Origin: VFZS01 sp964353255
Lineage (GTDB): Bacteria; Acidobacteriota; Terriglobia; Bryobacterales; Bryobacteraceae
Direction: 5' to 3'
Length of the DNA: 24,651 bases
NCBI GenBank assembly: GCA_964353255.1
Contig: CAYGVJ010000085.1
Location: 1 to 24,651 of the forward strand
A model generated the notes under the pieces. The model worked only from the letters and a program-made list of their open reading frames with translations. It was not told the DNA's origin and did no database searches. The translations under genes were made by a program, and so were the position numbers. Shown here piece after piece: positions 8,446 to 15,650 of the stretch (positions are counted from its first letter, which is position 1; each line of letters starts with the position of its first letter).

Positions 8446-9185
8446 TGCCCGCGCTCCTCAGTCAGCCAGGCTCGAAGCCGGCGCAACCATCTTCGCGCCG
8501 CGATGTAGGCGCGGCCGCCGGGTTTCAGGAGTTGATCGAGCCGCCAAGCGCCGCCCAGGTACCAAGCGTCGATTCGCGGCAGGTTCCACGGGTCTTCCTG
8601 CCCGCGGAGGAAGCGGAGCGTGGTGCCGCAGGCCAGCCGGAATTCCTGGCGGGCCAGGAGCCGGACGGCGGGCGTCGAGTTCCCGTAGGGATAGGCCAGC
8701 GCCTCGACGGGTCGCCCAGTGCGGTCCTCCAATTCCCGGCGGCAGTCGCGCATCTCGCGGGCGGCCTCCGCTTCTGGCACCCGGGCCAGGTCAGGGTGGT
8801 TGACGGTGTGCGCGCCCAGGGCCACGCCGGCGTCCCCAAGCTGCCTCACCTCGGACCAGCTCATCAATTCCAGCCGGGGGGTGCGGGCGGAGTAACGGTG
8901 CGACCAGTCGTTCAGGCCGCCGCAACGGCCGCTCACCACGAAGACGGTGGCCGGGAAGCGGTGTTTCTCCAGCACCGGCAAGCCGTGCTCGAGGAAGTTC
9001 CGGTACCCGTCGTCGAAGGTGAGTGCCAGCGCGCCCGGCGTCTCCGGAATCCGGGTCAGTGGAACTACCGGCGTGCCGCTGCCGGCCAGCCTCTCCATCT
9101 GCCGGCGGAACACCGCCGGACGTGCCGAGATAACCGAGCCGGTGGCATCCAGCGAGTGGTAGGTGAGAATCGCTGAGGCGGCCAA
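8442..9185 (-). CDS. Polysaccharide deacetylase (NodB/CE4 family)
   Basis: The 247-aa protein carries the CE4 motifs in order: TYHSL near the N-terminus, TFDDGY (motif 1 with the metal-binding and catalytic aspartates), HTVNHPDL (motif 2 HxxxH) and AYPYG (motif 3). Such enzymes remove N-acetyl groups from amino sugars in peptidoglycan, exopolysaccharide or lipid-linked glycans. No signal peptide is visible, so it may act on a cytoplasmic or membrane-associated intermediate made with the neighbouring GT4. The only in-frame start before the conserved N-terminus is a TTG (9183-9185), because a TAG stop lies five codons upstream. AGGAGG is only one base away from it, an unusual spacing. It is the first gene of the seven-gene envelope run. 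Confidence 0.9.
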   Translation of the reverse strand: MAASAILTYHSLDATGSVISARPAVFRRQMERLAGSGTPVVPLTRIPETPGALALTFDDGYRNFLEHGLPVLEKHRFPATVFVVSGRCGGLNDWSHRYSARTPRLELMSWSEVRQLGDAGVALGAHTVNHPDLARVPEAEAAREMRDCRRELEDRTGRPVEALAYPYGNSTPAVRLLARQEFRLACGTTLRFLRGQEDPWNLPRIDAWYLGGAWRLDQLLKPGGRAYIAARRWLRRLRAWLTEERGQ

Positions 9186-9194
9186 ACCTCCTGA

Positions 9195-9203
9195 ATTCTA
9201 GCA
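9195..9203 (-). promoter_or_regulatory. Candidate extended -10 promoter of the envelope operon
   Basis: On the minus strand TGC directly precedes TAGAAT (9200-9195, 5 of 6 to consensus), forming an extended -10 element. No -35 resembling TTGACA is present at 17 bp. Transcription would start around 9188, giving an almost leaderless deacetylase message. This is sequence matching only. Confidence 0.35.
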
Positions 9204-9282
9204 CGGGGGAGGTCTGAGGACCCACCGCTTCGACGACGCGGGCAAGGGCGCGCCGCTACTTGGAGGCCAGCACATCACCGGA

Positions 9283-9708
9283 TCAGAACGGCGCCCGCCA
9301 GCGCAGGCCGGGGAATCGGGCGTAATCGCGGTCGATGGTGATCCATTCGCAGCCGGACTCGATGGCCAGGGCTGCGAACCACGCATCCTGGACGATGTTT
9401 CCGGAGACCTGCGCGCGGCCGCACAGATCGGAGAATACCGTCCAATGGCGCGGTCCCGGTTGAACGAGCTGGCAATGAGGCTGCCGCAAGAGGGCATTCG
9501 AGAATGCCATCGCCTCCTCCAGGCGGCTAGAGCGGGCGAAGATACGCGGATGGGTTGCGATCCGCACCACGGAGGCCAGGACCTGGGGTGACATCCCGTA
9601 GGCCGCGTCGCCGTTCACCACGGACTGGAGCCAGCTTCGGTAGTCGGTGTGACGCAGAGAATCGCTTCGGAACGCGTACAGCAGGACGTTCACATCCGGC
9701 AGAATCAT
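9283..9708 (-). CDS. vapC: VapC-type PIN-domain toxin
   Basis: The 141-aa protein is a PIN-domain ribonuclease of the VapC subfamily. The acidic metal-binding residues are visible as D5 (LPDVNVLLYA), D108 (GNIVQDAWFAALA) and D126/D128 (TIDRDYARF), and it ends FPGLRW as this subfamily does. VapC toxins cleave tRNA or rRNA and are held inactive by the cognate VapB. The start at 9708 was chosen because its ATG overlaps the vapB stop as ATGA. The longer in-frame extension to 9789 only reads the antitoxin gene in another frame. The cell target cannot be inferred from sequence. Confidence 0.92.
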   Translation of the reverse strand: MILPDVNVLLYAFRSDSLRHTDYRSWLQSVVNGDAAYGMSPQVLASVVRIATHPRIFARSSRLEEAMAFSNALLRQPHCQLVQPGPRHWTVFSDLCGRAQVSGNIVQDAWFAALAIESGCEWITIDRDYARFPGLRWRAPF

Positions 9709-9950
9709 GCGCGTTCCTCCATGACGTCGAGGAGGGCGGCGCTGTCGGCCAGGTCCACGCCCGGCAGCGTCCCCCCGCCCGCGCGGCAAACGGGGAGTGT
9801 CACCCGGGGGCGACGCTGCGCCGGCCGGGACTGCGCCAGTACCAGGCGCAAACCGTTCTCAACCAGGGCTGTCAGCGTCTCCCCGCGGCGCGCGGCTTCG
9901 CGTTTGGCCTGCTGGAGGAGCGCCTCATTGAGTCGCACCGTGGTCCTCAT
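9705..9950 (-). CDS. vapB: VapB-type ribbon-helix-helix antitoxin
   Basis: The 81-aa protein has an N-terminal RHH/CopG-type DNA-binding domain (MRTTVRLNEALLQQAKR, about 1-40). The C-terminal toxin-binding tail contains PGVDLADSAALLDVMEER, the usual groove-binding segment of this VapB group. It should neutralise VapC and repress its own operon. The ATG at 9950 is preferred to the ATG at 9962 and the far upstream TTG, because the RHH strand begins immediately there and the longer forms run into the promoter and operator. There is no Shine-Dalgarno sequence, which fits a leaderless message from the promoter described at 9958-9986. Confidence 0.9.
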   Translation of the reverse strand: MRTTVRLNEALLQQAKREAARRGETLTALVENGLRLVLAQSRPAQRRPRVTLPVCRAGGGTLPGVDLADSAALLDVMEERA

Positions 9951-9954
9951 ATGT

Positions 9955-9973
9955 CCAGACATATCATGTCTGG
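9955..9973 (-). promoter_or_regulatory. Palindromic operator of vapBC
   Basis: CCAGACAT (9955-9962) and ATGTCTGG (9966-9973) form perfect 8-bp inverted arms around a 3-bp centre. Further ATGTC copies start at 9951 and 9980, giving roughly 14-15 bp periodicity. This is the kind of array an RHH antitoxin binds cooperatively. The palindrome overlaps the predicted -10 box, so binding would block transcription. Confidence 0.7.
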
Positions 9974-9986
9974 CTCTGTATGTCAA
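9958..9986 (-). promoter_or_regulatory. vapBC promoter
   Basis: A perfect TTGACA -35 (9986-9981 on the minus strand) is separated by 17 bp from TATGTC (9963-9958). TGA precedes TATGTC and gives an extended -10 context. The -10 itself is only 3 of 6 to consensus. The -10 ends 7 nt before the vapB ATG, so the transcript should start at or next to the start codon. Confidence 0.6.
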
Positions 9987-10063
9987 AGCTGGCCCCGCCC
10001 GTTTCGTCGTACACTATCAGGCTTCGGGCCTCGTGGAATCCCGGCCGGGCCCGTGAATGTAGA

Positions 10064-12091
10064 ATGGCTTTCTACCCCATCACGATCTTTCTTTCGGCCT
10101 TCCTCCTGTTCCAGATTCAACCCATCATCGCCAAGATGATTCTGCCCTGGTTCGGCGGGGCCTCCTCGGTCTGGAGCACCTGCATGTTGTTCTTCCAGGT
10201 GGTCCTGCTGCTGGGCTACCTCTACGCGCACTGGCTGAACGAACACTTGAGCCCGCGCCGGCAGGCTCTGGTGCACGGGTCAATTCTGCTGTTGAGCCTG
10301 CTGGCTCTGCCGGTGGCGCCGGAGGCGTCCTGGAAAGGCGGCGCGGTGGATTACCCGGCGTGGCGCATCCTGGGCTTGCTGGCTGCGACGGTGGGCCTGC
10401 CGTATCTCCTGCTGTCAACGACCAGCCCGCTGCTGCAAGCCTGGTATGCGCGGACGCGGGCCGGCGGGGCGCCTTATCGCCTGTTCGCGCTGTCCAACCT
10501 GGCCTCGCTCATCGGGCTGCTGGCGTATCCGTTCGTCGTCGAGCCGAACCTGACCGTGCGGCTTCAGGGGCAAGCGTGGTCGGCGGCCTACGCCGTTTTC
10601 GCCATTTTGTGCGGGTTGACGGCGTGGCGGGCTACGCGTCGAGCGGCGCCCGCAGCGCGTCCGGCCGGCGGCGCCGACGCGTTCATCGAAGCGCCGCCGC
10701 GCTGGCGGGTGCGCTGGCTGTGGCTGGGCCTGACGGCCTGCGCCTCCCTCCTGCTGCTGGCCATCACCGCCTACCTCACCCAGGACGTGGCCGCCGTGCC
10801 GTTCCTCTGGATTGTTCCCTTGTCGGTTTACCTGCTGAGCTTCATCATTTGCTTTGAAGCACCCCGCTTGTACTTCCGGCCGCTTTTTCTGGGGGCCTTG
10901 CCTCTGGCGCTGGGCGGGCTGGCCTATGCGCTGTCGGGAGAGTGGGAAGGCTTCAAGGTGCCCAGTATGGTCCTGCTTTGCGCGGGCAGCCTTTTCGTGT
11001 TCGCGATGGTGTGCCACGGCGAGCTGGTCCGCCGCAAGCCCAGCCCGCGTTACCTGACGACTTTTTACGTCATGGTGGCCTTGGGAGGGGCATTGGGGGG
11101 ATTGTTCGTCGGATTAGCGGCCCCCAGCCTTTTCCCCGCCTACTACGAGCTGCCGATCGGCCTGGCGTTGGCGGCCGCTCTGGCGGTCGTCGTGCTTTGG
11201 CCGCGGCGAGCCAAGTGGGTTCGCGCCGCGCTGGCCTGCGGGTTTTGCGGCTACGTTGGGGTGCTCGTCTGGGTGATGCGGGGGGACTTCCAGAATTGCC
11301 GAATCTCCGTGCGCAACTTCTACAGCCAGTTGCGCGTGCGGGAAGTGGACGACGACGACGGGGCCGGGCCGCGCCGCAAGCTGCTGCACGGGGTCATCAA
11401 CCACGGGGAACAGATCCTGGCCGAAGCCTACCGCCGCAAGCCCTCGACCTACTTCTGCCCGGAAAGCGGGGTTGGCCGCGTGATGCAGGCCGGGGCCGCG
11501 GACCCGCCGCGAAGGATCGGGATCCTGGGTCTGGGCGCCGGCACACTGGTCGCCTACGGGCGGCGCGGGGACGTTTTCCGGATTTACGAGATCAACCCCC
11601 TGGTGGCGCGGCTAGCGCGCACCGAGTTCACCTACCTGCGCGATACGCCGGCGCGGGTGGAGACGGTGCTGGGCGACGGGCGCTTGTCGCTGGAGCGAGA
11701 GCCGGACCAAGGTTTCGACGTGCTGGTGATGGACGCCTTCTCCGGCGACTCGGTTCCCGCGCATCTGCTCACTTTGGAGGCCTTCCGAACCTACCTGCGG
11801 CATCTGAAACCCGGGGGAGTGCTGGCGCTCAACATCTCCAACAAGTACCTGAACCTGCGCCCAGTGATGGCACGCGCCGCCAGCCGTTTCGGCAAGGTGG
11901 CCATGTGCCTGGAGTTCTCGGCCGGCGACGAGGACCTGCTGTGCTTCGGCTCGTCGTGGGCGCTGATCATGGACGCTGGCACGCGCGAGGCGCTGGCGGC
12001 CAAGCTGGCCTCCAGCTACCTGCTGCCGTCCGATCCCGGCTTCCGGCCGTGGACCGACGACTACTCGAACATCCTCCGGATTCTGAAGTGA
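10064..12091 (+). CDS. Fused MFS-like membrane / spermidine synthase-like protein
   Basis: The 675-aa protein has about ten N-terminal to central transmembrane helices (about 1-410) and a C-terminal cytosolic spermidine-synthase-like Rossmann domain (about 430-675). The first segment, FLSAFLLFQIQPIIAK followed by ILPWFGG, is characteristic of fused MFS/spermidine synthase family members. The C-terminal half has the SAM-type glycine loop GILGLGAGT (about 488), YEINP (about 508) and VMDAFSGDSVPAHLLT (about 553-568). The family is widespread but its substrate is not established; true polyamine synthesis is unproven. The ATG at 10064 is the first residue of family similarity; upstream in-frame sequence back to 9980 crosses the vapBC promoter. 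It is followed at once by the isochorismatase-like gene, whose AGGAGG overlaps this stop codon. Confidence 0.88.
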   Translation: MAFYPITIFLSAFLLFQIQPIIAKMILPWFGGASSVWSTCMLFFQVVLLLGYLYAHWLNEHLSPRRQALVHGSILLLSLLALPVAPEASWKGGAVDYPAWRILGLLAATVGLPYLLLSTTSPLLQAWYARTRAGGAPYRLFALSNLASLIGLLAYPFVVEPNLTVRLQGQAWSAAYAVFAILCGLTAWRATRRAAPAARPAGGADAFIEAPPRWRVRWLWLGLTACASLLLLAITAYLTQDVAAVPFLWIVPLSVYLLSFIICFEAPRLYFRPLFLGALPLALGGLAYALSGEWEGFKVPSMVLLCAGSLFVFAMVCHGELVRRKPSPRYLTTFYVMVALGGALGGLFVGLAAPSLFPAYYELPIGLALAAALAVVVLWPRRAKWVRAALACGFCGYVGVLVWVMRGDFQNCRISVRNFYSQLRVREVDDDDGAGPRRKLLHGVINHGEQILAEAYRRKPSTYFCPESGVGRVMQAGAADPPRRIGILGLGAGTLVAYGRRGDVFRIYEINPLVARLARTEFTYLRDTPARVETVLGDGRLSLEREPDQGFDVLVMDAFSGDSVPAHLLTLEAFRTYLRHLKPGGVLALNISNKYLNLRPVMARAASRFGKVAMCLEFSAGDEDLLCFGSSWALIMDAGTREALAAKLASSYLLPSDPGFRPWTDDYSNILRILK

Positions 12092-12099
12092 GGAGGCCC

Positions 12100-12930
12100 A
12101 TGAACGGTAAACGAGCGGTGAAGGCTGTGGTTCGTGGTGGGCTGGTGGTTCTGCTTTTGTCCGGCAGTCTGTGGGCCGGGAGCGAGCTGACCAAGGTGCG
12201 GCTGAGAACCCGCGTCGAGGCGTTCAAGGGGAGCGGGCAATGGCAGGCCGTCGAGTACGAGTACGAGTTGCCTGTCCGGCAGACCGCGCTCATCATCTGC
12301 GACATGTGGGACAAACACTGGTGCCGGGGCGCCAGCGCGCGCGTAGAGGGACTGGTGCTGAAGGCGCAACCGCTGCTCGATCGGGCCCGCAGGAACGGGG
12401 TCCTGATCATTCACGCGCCTTCGGGGACCATGAAGTTCTACCGGGACGCGGCCCAGCGCAAGGCCGCGCTCGCCATCCCACGCGTTGCGCCGCCTGCGCC
12501 GCTGGTGGTGAGCGAGGCGCCTTTGCCCGTGGACGCCTCCGACGGCGGCTGCGACACGCCGCCCGACAAACCGTACACGGCCTGGACTCGCCAGCATCCG
12601 GGGATCCGAATCGGAGCGGAAGATCTGATTTCCGACAACGGCGAGGAGGTCTACAGCGCCTTGCGGGCGCGCGGCATCGACCACCTTCTGATCCTGGGCG
12701 TGCATACCAACATGTGCATCCTGAACCGCTCCTTCGCCATCCGGCAGATGACACGATGGGGTGTGCGCACGATCCTGATCCGCGACCTCACCGACGCGAT
12801 GTACGATTCGCAGGATGCTCCCTGGGTGGGCCACGCCCAGGGAACCGAGCTGGTCATCCAGCACATTGAGAAGTACTGGTGCCCGACGGTGCTCTCCGCG
12901 GACCTGGCGCGGGCTCTGGCGCGCCGGTGA
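12100..12930 (+). CDS. Exported isochorismatase-fold cysteine hydrolase
   Basis: The 276-aa protein has an N-terminal hydrophobic signal (about 7-25, ending SLWAG) and an isochorismatase-like domain (about 60-270). The predicted catalytic Asp is D68 in LIICDMWD and the nucleophile Cys is C206 in GVHTNMCILNR. The middle lysine of the Asp-Lys-Cys triad is not obvious and may be substituted. Family members hydrolyse isochorismate, nicotinamide or carbamoyl-type amides; the substrate here is unknown and its predicted periplasmic site is unusual for the fold. The start is ATG with AGGAGG (12091-12096) three bases upstream and only 8 nt after the preceding stop, so the two genes form an operon. Confidence 0.85.
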   Translation: MNGKRAVKAVVRGGLVVLLLSGSLWAGSELTKVRLRTRVEAFKGSGQWQAVEYEYELPVRQTALIICDMWDKHWCRGASARVEGLVLKAQPLLDRARRNGVLIIHAPSGTMKFYRDAAQRKAALAIPRVAPPAPLVVSEAPLPVDASDGGCDTPPDKPYTAWTRQHPGIRIGAEDLISDNGEEVYSALRARGIDHLLILGVHTNMCILNRSFAIRQMTRWGVRTILIRDLTDAMYDSQDAPWVGHAQGTELVIQHIEKYWCPTVLSADLARALARR

Positions 12931-12955
12931 GATCCGTCTGCGCGGTTGTCGGCCT

Positions 12956-14152
12956 CTACAGCTCCACCCTCTTGGTGGCGTCGTTCCACCGGATGCGGCG
13001 GCCGTGCCTGAGTGACAGGTTGGCCAGTTGCACCACCAGGGCCGCCTGGAAACCCAGGGCCGTCGGGGCGGTGGGGGTCTTCCGCGTCCGAACGCACTCC
13101 AGGAAGTTCTGGACGTGCAGGAGGGTGGCGTTGCCGAAGCCGCGCTCGGAGACCCGAGTGATGGCGGGCGTTTCTTCGGCGCCCTCCAGGAACACCTTGA
13201 GTTCCTCGCGCCCGATGTCCATGCGGGCTTTGTCGCCGTCGAGATGATTCATCTGGTCGTTGCGCGACTTGTAACGCATGGCGGCGTAGTTGATGGAGAA
13301 GACGGCGATGAAATCCTCCGGGTACTCGGCGGTGGCGACCACGGACTCGGGCGCGTCGAATCCCGGGCGGTGCGGCTTGCCGGCTGCGGCGGTCACCGCG
13401 AGCGGGCAGCCGGAGTTCATGAGCATGTGGATGCCGTCGAAGACGTGCGCGCCCTGGTCGGCCACGATCCCGCCGGCGTAGTCCGAGTAGAACCGCCACT
13501 GGCGGAAGCGGTCGGGATCGAACGGGCGTCGCGGGGCCGGGCCCTGCCACTGTTCCCAATCCAGCAGGCCCTCGAGCCTGGTGGCGCGCGAGCCGCCCAG
13601 GTAGTTGTTGAGCCACCAGGAGCGAACCATGCGCACGCTGCCCAGCGTGCCCGCGGCCACGACCTGGCGGCCTTCTTGATAAAGATCGTAGCTGCGCCTC
13701 TGCATCCCGACCTGAACGATGTTGCTGGACCGCTTCTCCGCCGCGACCAGCTCCACGCCCTGCTCGGGGGTCTGGCAGAGCGGCTTCTCGAGGTAAACGT
13801 CCTTGCCCGCCGCCAGCGCGTCCAGGACCATGCGATGGTGCCAGTGCTCGGGGGTGGCGATCAGGATCACGTTGATGTCCCGGTCTTCCAGCAACTGCTG
13901 GTAGTTTCGGTACGCCTTGGGACGGTGGCCCGGGATCTTGGCGGCCGTGGAAAGCGCCCGTTCGAGGTTGGGCTCGTAGACATCGCAGATGGCGCCGACG
14001 CGCACCGCGGGATCTTTCTGGAACAACGTCATGACCAGCGTGCCCCGGCCGCCGCTGCCGATCACGCCCAACACGAGCTGCTCGGAAGGGGCGGCGCGGC
14101 CCAGCACCGGGCTGCCGCCGGCCAGCAGGAAGGTCCTTCGGTCTAATCGCAC
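12956..14152 (-). CDS. Tat-exported Gfo/Idh/MocA family oxidoreductase
   Basis: The 398-aa protein begins with a twin-arginine-like signal (DRRTFLLAGG, residues 4-13). A Rossmann NAD(P)-binding domain follows with GVIGSGGRG (about 29-37), and the family signature YLEKPLCQT comes next. A C-terminal alpha/beta dehydrogenase domain completes it. Members interconvert hydroxyl and keto groups on sugars, inositols or similar; the Tat-exported group with a bound cofactor is common in glycan-degrading bacteria. The start is GTG (14150-14152), supported by GAGAGG seven bases upstream (14160-14165). It is monocistronic as far as visible, convergent with the isochorismatase gene (25-bp gap) and divergent from the heptosyltransferase operon. 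Its substrate cannot be told. Confidence 0.9.
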   Translation of the reverse strand: MRLDRRTFLLAGGSPVLGRAAPSEQLVLGVIGSGGRGTLVMTLFQKDPAVRVGAICDVYEPNLERALSTAAKIPGHRPKAYRNYQQLLEDRDINVILIATPEHWHHRMVLDALAAGKDVYLEKPLCQTPEQGVELVAAEKRSSNIVQVGMQRRSYDLYQEGRQVVAAGTLGSVRMVRSWWLNNYLGGSRATRLEGLLDWEQWQGPAPRRPFDPDRFRQWRFYSDYAGGIVADQGAHVFDGIHMLMNSGCPLAVTAAAGKPHRPGFDAPESVVATAEYPEDFIAVFSINYAAMRYKSRNDQMNHLDGDKARMDIGREELKVFLEGAEETPAITRVSERGFGNATLLHVQNFLECVRTRKTPTAPTALGFQAALVVQLANLSLRHGRRIRWNDATKRVEL

Positions 14153-14227
14153 TCTGTTACCTCTCTTCTACATAGTATTGCCTTCGCCCCGCCGGCAGGC
14201 TGCTAAGATGTTAGTCCTACAGCGGCT

Positions 14228-15247
14228 ATGCAGTTCGCCAGAATACTGGTGCGCGCGACGAACTGGCTGGGGGACGCCGTGCTGTCGCTGCCGGCGTTGC
14301 GGGCCGTCCGCGAGCGGTTCCCCGAGGCTCACCTGGCGGTCCTGGCGCGTCCCTGGGTGGCGGAGCTGTACCGCCGCGAGCCGTTCTGCGATCAAGTGCT
14401 GGAGTACCCGAAGGGCATGCGCCAGCGTGAACTGGCCCGCACGCTGCGCGCTCAGCGCTTTGACTGCGCCATCCTGCTGCCCAACGCCTTCAGTGCTGCG
14501 CTGCTGGCCTGGCGGGCGCGCATCCCGCATCGCATCGGCTACAGCCGGGACGGAAGGCGTTTCTTGCTGACCCGCGCCGTGCCGCCTCCCGCGCCGGGCG
14601 AGATTCCCGCGCACGAGTGCTACTACTACTTGGAACTGCTGCGCCGCGCGGGCCTTCTCGAGGAACTGCCGGCGGTGGATCGGATTGAGTTGAGCAACGT
14701 GGAGGCCGCGCGGCAGGCGGGGCAGGACACGTTCCGGCGCATGGGCGTCGCCGGACCGGTGGCGGGCCTCAGCCCGGGGGCGCAGAACAGCCGAGCCAAG
14801 CAATGGCCCGCGGAGAGCTTCGCCGCGGCGGCGGTGCGCCTGGCGGGAGAGTTGGGAGCCTCGGTGGCGCTGTTCGGCTCGCCTGGGGAGCGCCCCCTGG
14901 CCCAGGCCATTGCGGAAGCTATCCGCCGAGCCGGGCCGCGCGTGCTCAACCTGGCCGGGGAGACCAGCCTCAGGCAGTTTCTCGAACTGGTGGCCGCCTG
15001 TCGCGTGTTTTTGACCAACGATTCCGGCGCGATGCACATTGCCGCGGCGCTGGGCGTGCCGACAGTGGCTGTCTTCGGTCCCACCATTGTCGAGGCGACG
15101 GGCCCGGTGTCGCCGCGGGCGCGGGTGGTGCGCGAGCCGGTCGAGTGCAGCCCTTGCATGCTGCGCGACTGCCCCATAGACCACCGCTGCATGCGCCGCA
15201 TCACGGTCGAGCGTGTGGCGCAGGCGGCCCTGGAACTGCTCAAATAG
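14228..15247 (+). CDS. ADP-heptose:LPS heptosyltransferase (WaaF-like, GT9)
   Basis: The 339-aa protein is a family 9 glycosyltransferase. It has an N-terminal acceptor domain beginning ILVRATNWLGDAVLSLPAL, SPGAQNSRAKQWP in the middle, and the donor-binding FLTNDSGAMHIAAALGVPTVAVFGPT near 265-290. The NWLGD start and the TNDSGAMH motif resemble WaaF (heptosyltransferase II), which adds heptose to the LPS inner core on the cytoplasmic face. A C-terminal cysteine cluster (CSPCMLRDCPIDHRC) is common in WaaF relatives. It starts a four-gene plus-strand operon. The upstream 75-bp divergent region shows no strong promoter match. Exact sugar and acceptor are inferred, so no symbol is assigned. Confidence 0.9.
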   Translation: MQFARILVRATNWLGDAVLSLPALRAVRERFPEAHLAVLARPWVAELYRREPFCDQVLEYPKGMRQRELARTLRAQRFDCAILLPNAFSAALLAWRARIPHRIGYSRDGRRFLLTRAVPPPAPGEIPAHECYYYLELLRRAGLLEELPAVDRIELSNVEAARQAGQDTFRRMGVAGPVAGLSPGAQNSRAKQWPAESFAAAAVRLAGELGASVALFGSPGERPLAQAIAEAIRRAGPRVLNLAGETSLRQFLELVAACRVFLTNDSGAMHIAAALGVPTVAVFGPTIVEATGPVSPRARVVREPVECSPCMLRDCPIDHRCMRRITVERVAQAALELLK

Positions 15248-15257
15248 AACCTGGATC

Positions 15258-15647
15258 ATGGACAGCCGAGGCAAGATTGTCGCGCCGGCGCAGGCGCTGG
15301 AGATCCTCGGGCGCGCCCGCAGCGCGGGCCAAACGGCGCGACTGGTCATCGGCCACTTCGACCCCCTGCTGCCGGCGCATGGGCGCCGCCTGGCGGAGAT
15401 TGCGGCGCCGGGCGGCCTGCTGGTGGTTCTGGTGACCGACCCGCCGGATCCGATCCTGCCCACGCGGGCGCGCGCCGAGCTGGTGGCGGCGCTGCGCGTG
15501 ATTGACTGGGTGTTGCTGGGGGATTCGACCGGCGTGGAGGAGTTGATCGGGCAGTTGGAGACCGATCAGGTGTTCTGCGAAGAGGCCGCCGACCTGCGCC
15601 GGGCCGAGGATTTCCGCAGCCACGTGCGCGCGCGGCAGGGCGGGTAG
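15258..15647 (+). CDS. Degenerate HldE/RfaE-like nucleotidyltransferase domain protein
   Basis: The 129-aa protein resembles the C-terminal nucleotidyltransferase domain of HldE (RfaE2). It has KIV near the start, GHFDPLLPAH (32-41) at the place of the GxFDxxHxGH active-site loop, RAELVAALRVIDWVLLGD (72-89) matching the RxxxLAALxxVD segment, and EELIGQLETD matching the ERLIxxLxPD segment. Two functional signatures are lost: the first histidine of HxGH is replaced (LPAH), and the KGGDY motif reads CEEAAD (107-112). Catalysis as an ADP-heptose synthase is therefore doubtful; a pseudoenzyme or altered specificity is possible. It lies 10 bp after the WaaF-like gene and 3 bp before the WaaC-like gene, which supports a link to heptose metabolism. 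Confidence 0.7.
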   Translation: MDSRGKIVAPAQALEILGRARSAGQTARLVIGHFDPLLPAHGRRLAEIAAPGGLLVVLVTDPPDPILPTRARAELVAALRVIDWVLLGDSTGVEELIGQLETDQVFCEEAADLRRAEDFRSHVRARQGG

Positions 15648-15650
15648 GCG

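Noticed and set aside
10942..12099. Long in-frame extension upstream of the isochorismatase-like start
   Set aside because: It only reads the fused MFS/spermidine-synthase gene in another frame. The ATG at 12100 has AGGAGG and starts a signal peptide.
12931..12955. Terminator between the convergent isochorismatase-like and oxidoreductase genes
   Set aside because: Only a 5-bp stem (CCACC/GGTGG near 12964-12978) was found, with no T-run. It is too weak to call.
14153..14227. Promoters in the divergent region between the oxidoreductase and heptosyltransferase genes
   Set aside because: TAAGAT on the plus strand and TACTAT on the minus strand are possible -10 boxes, but neither has a -35 at acceptable spacing. 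No specific call is supported.
14168..15463. 431-codon minus-strand frame
   Set aside because: It is antisense to the WaaF-like and HldE-like genes, which have clear motifs.
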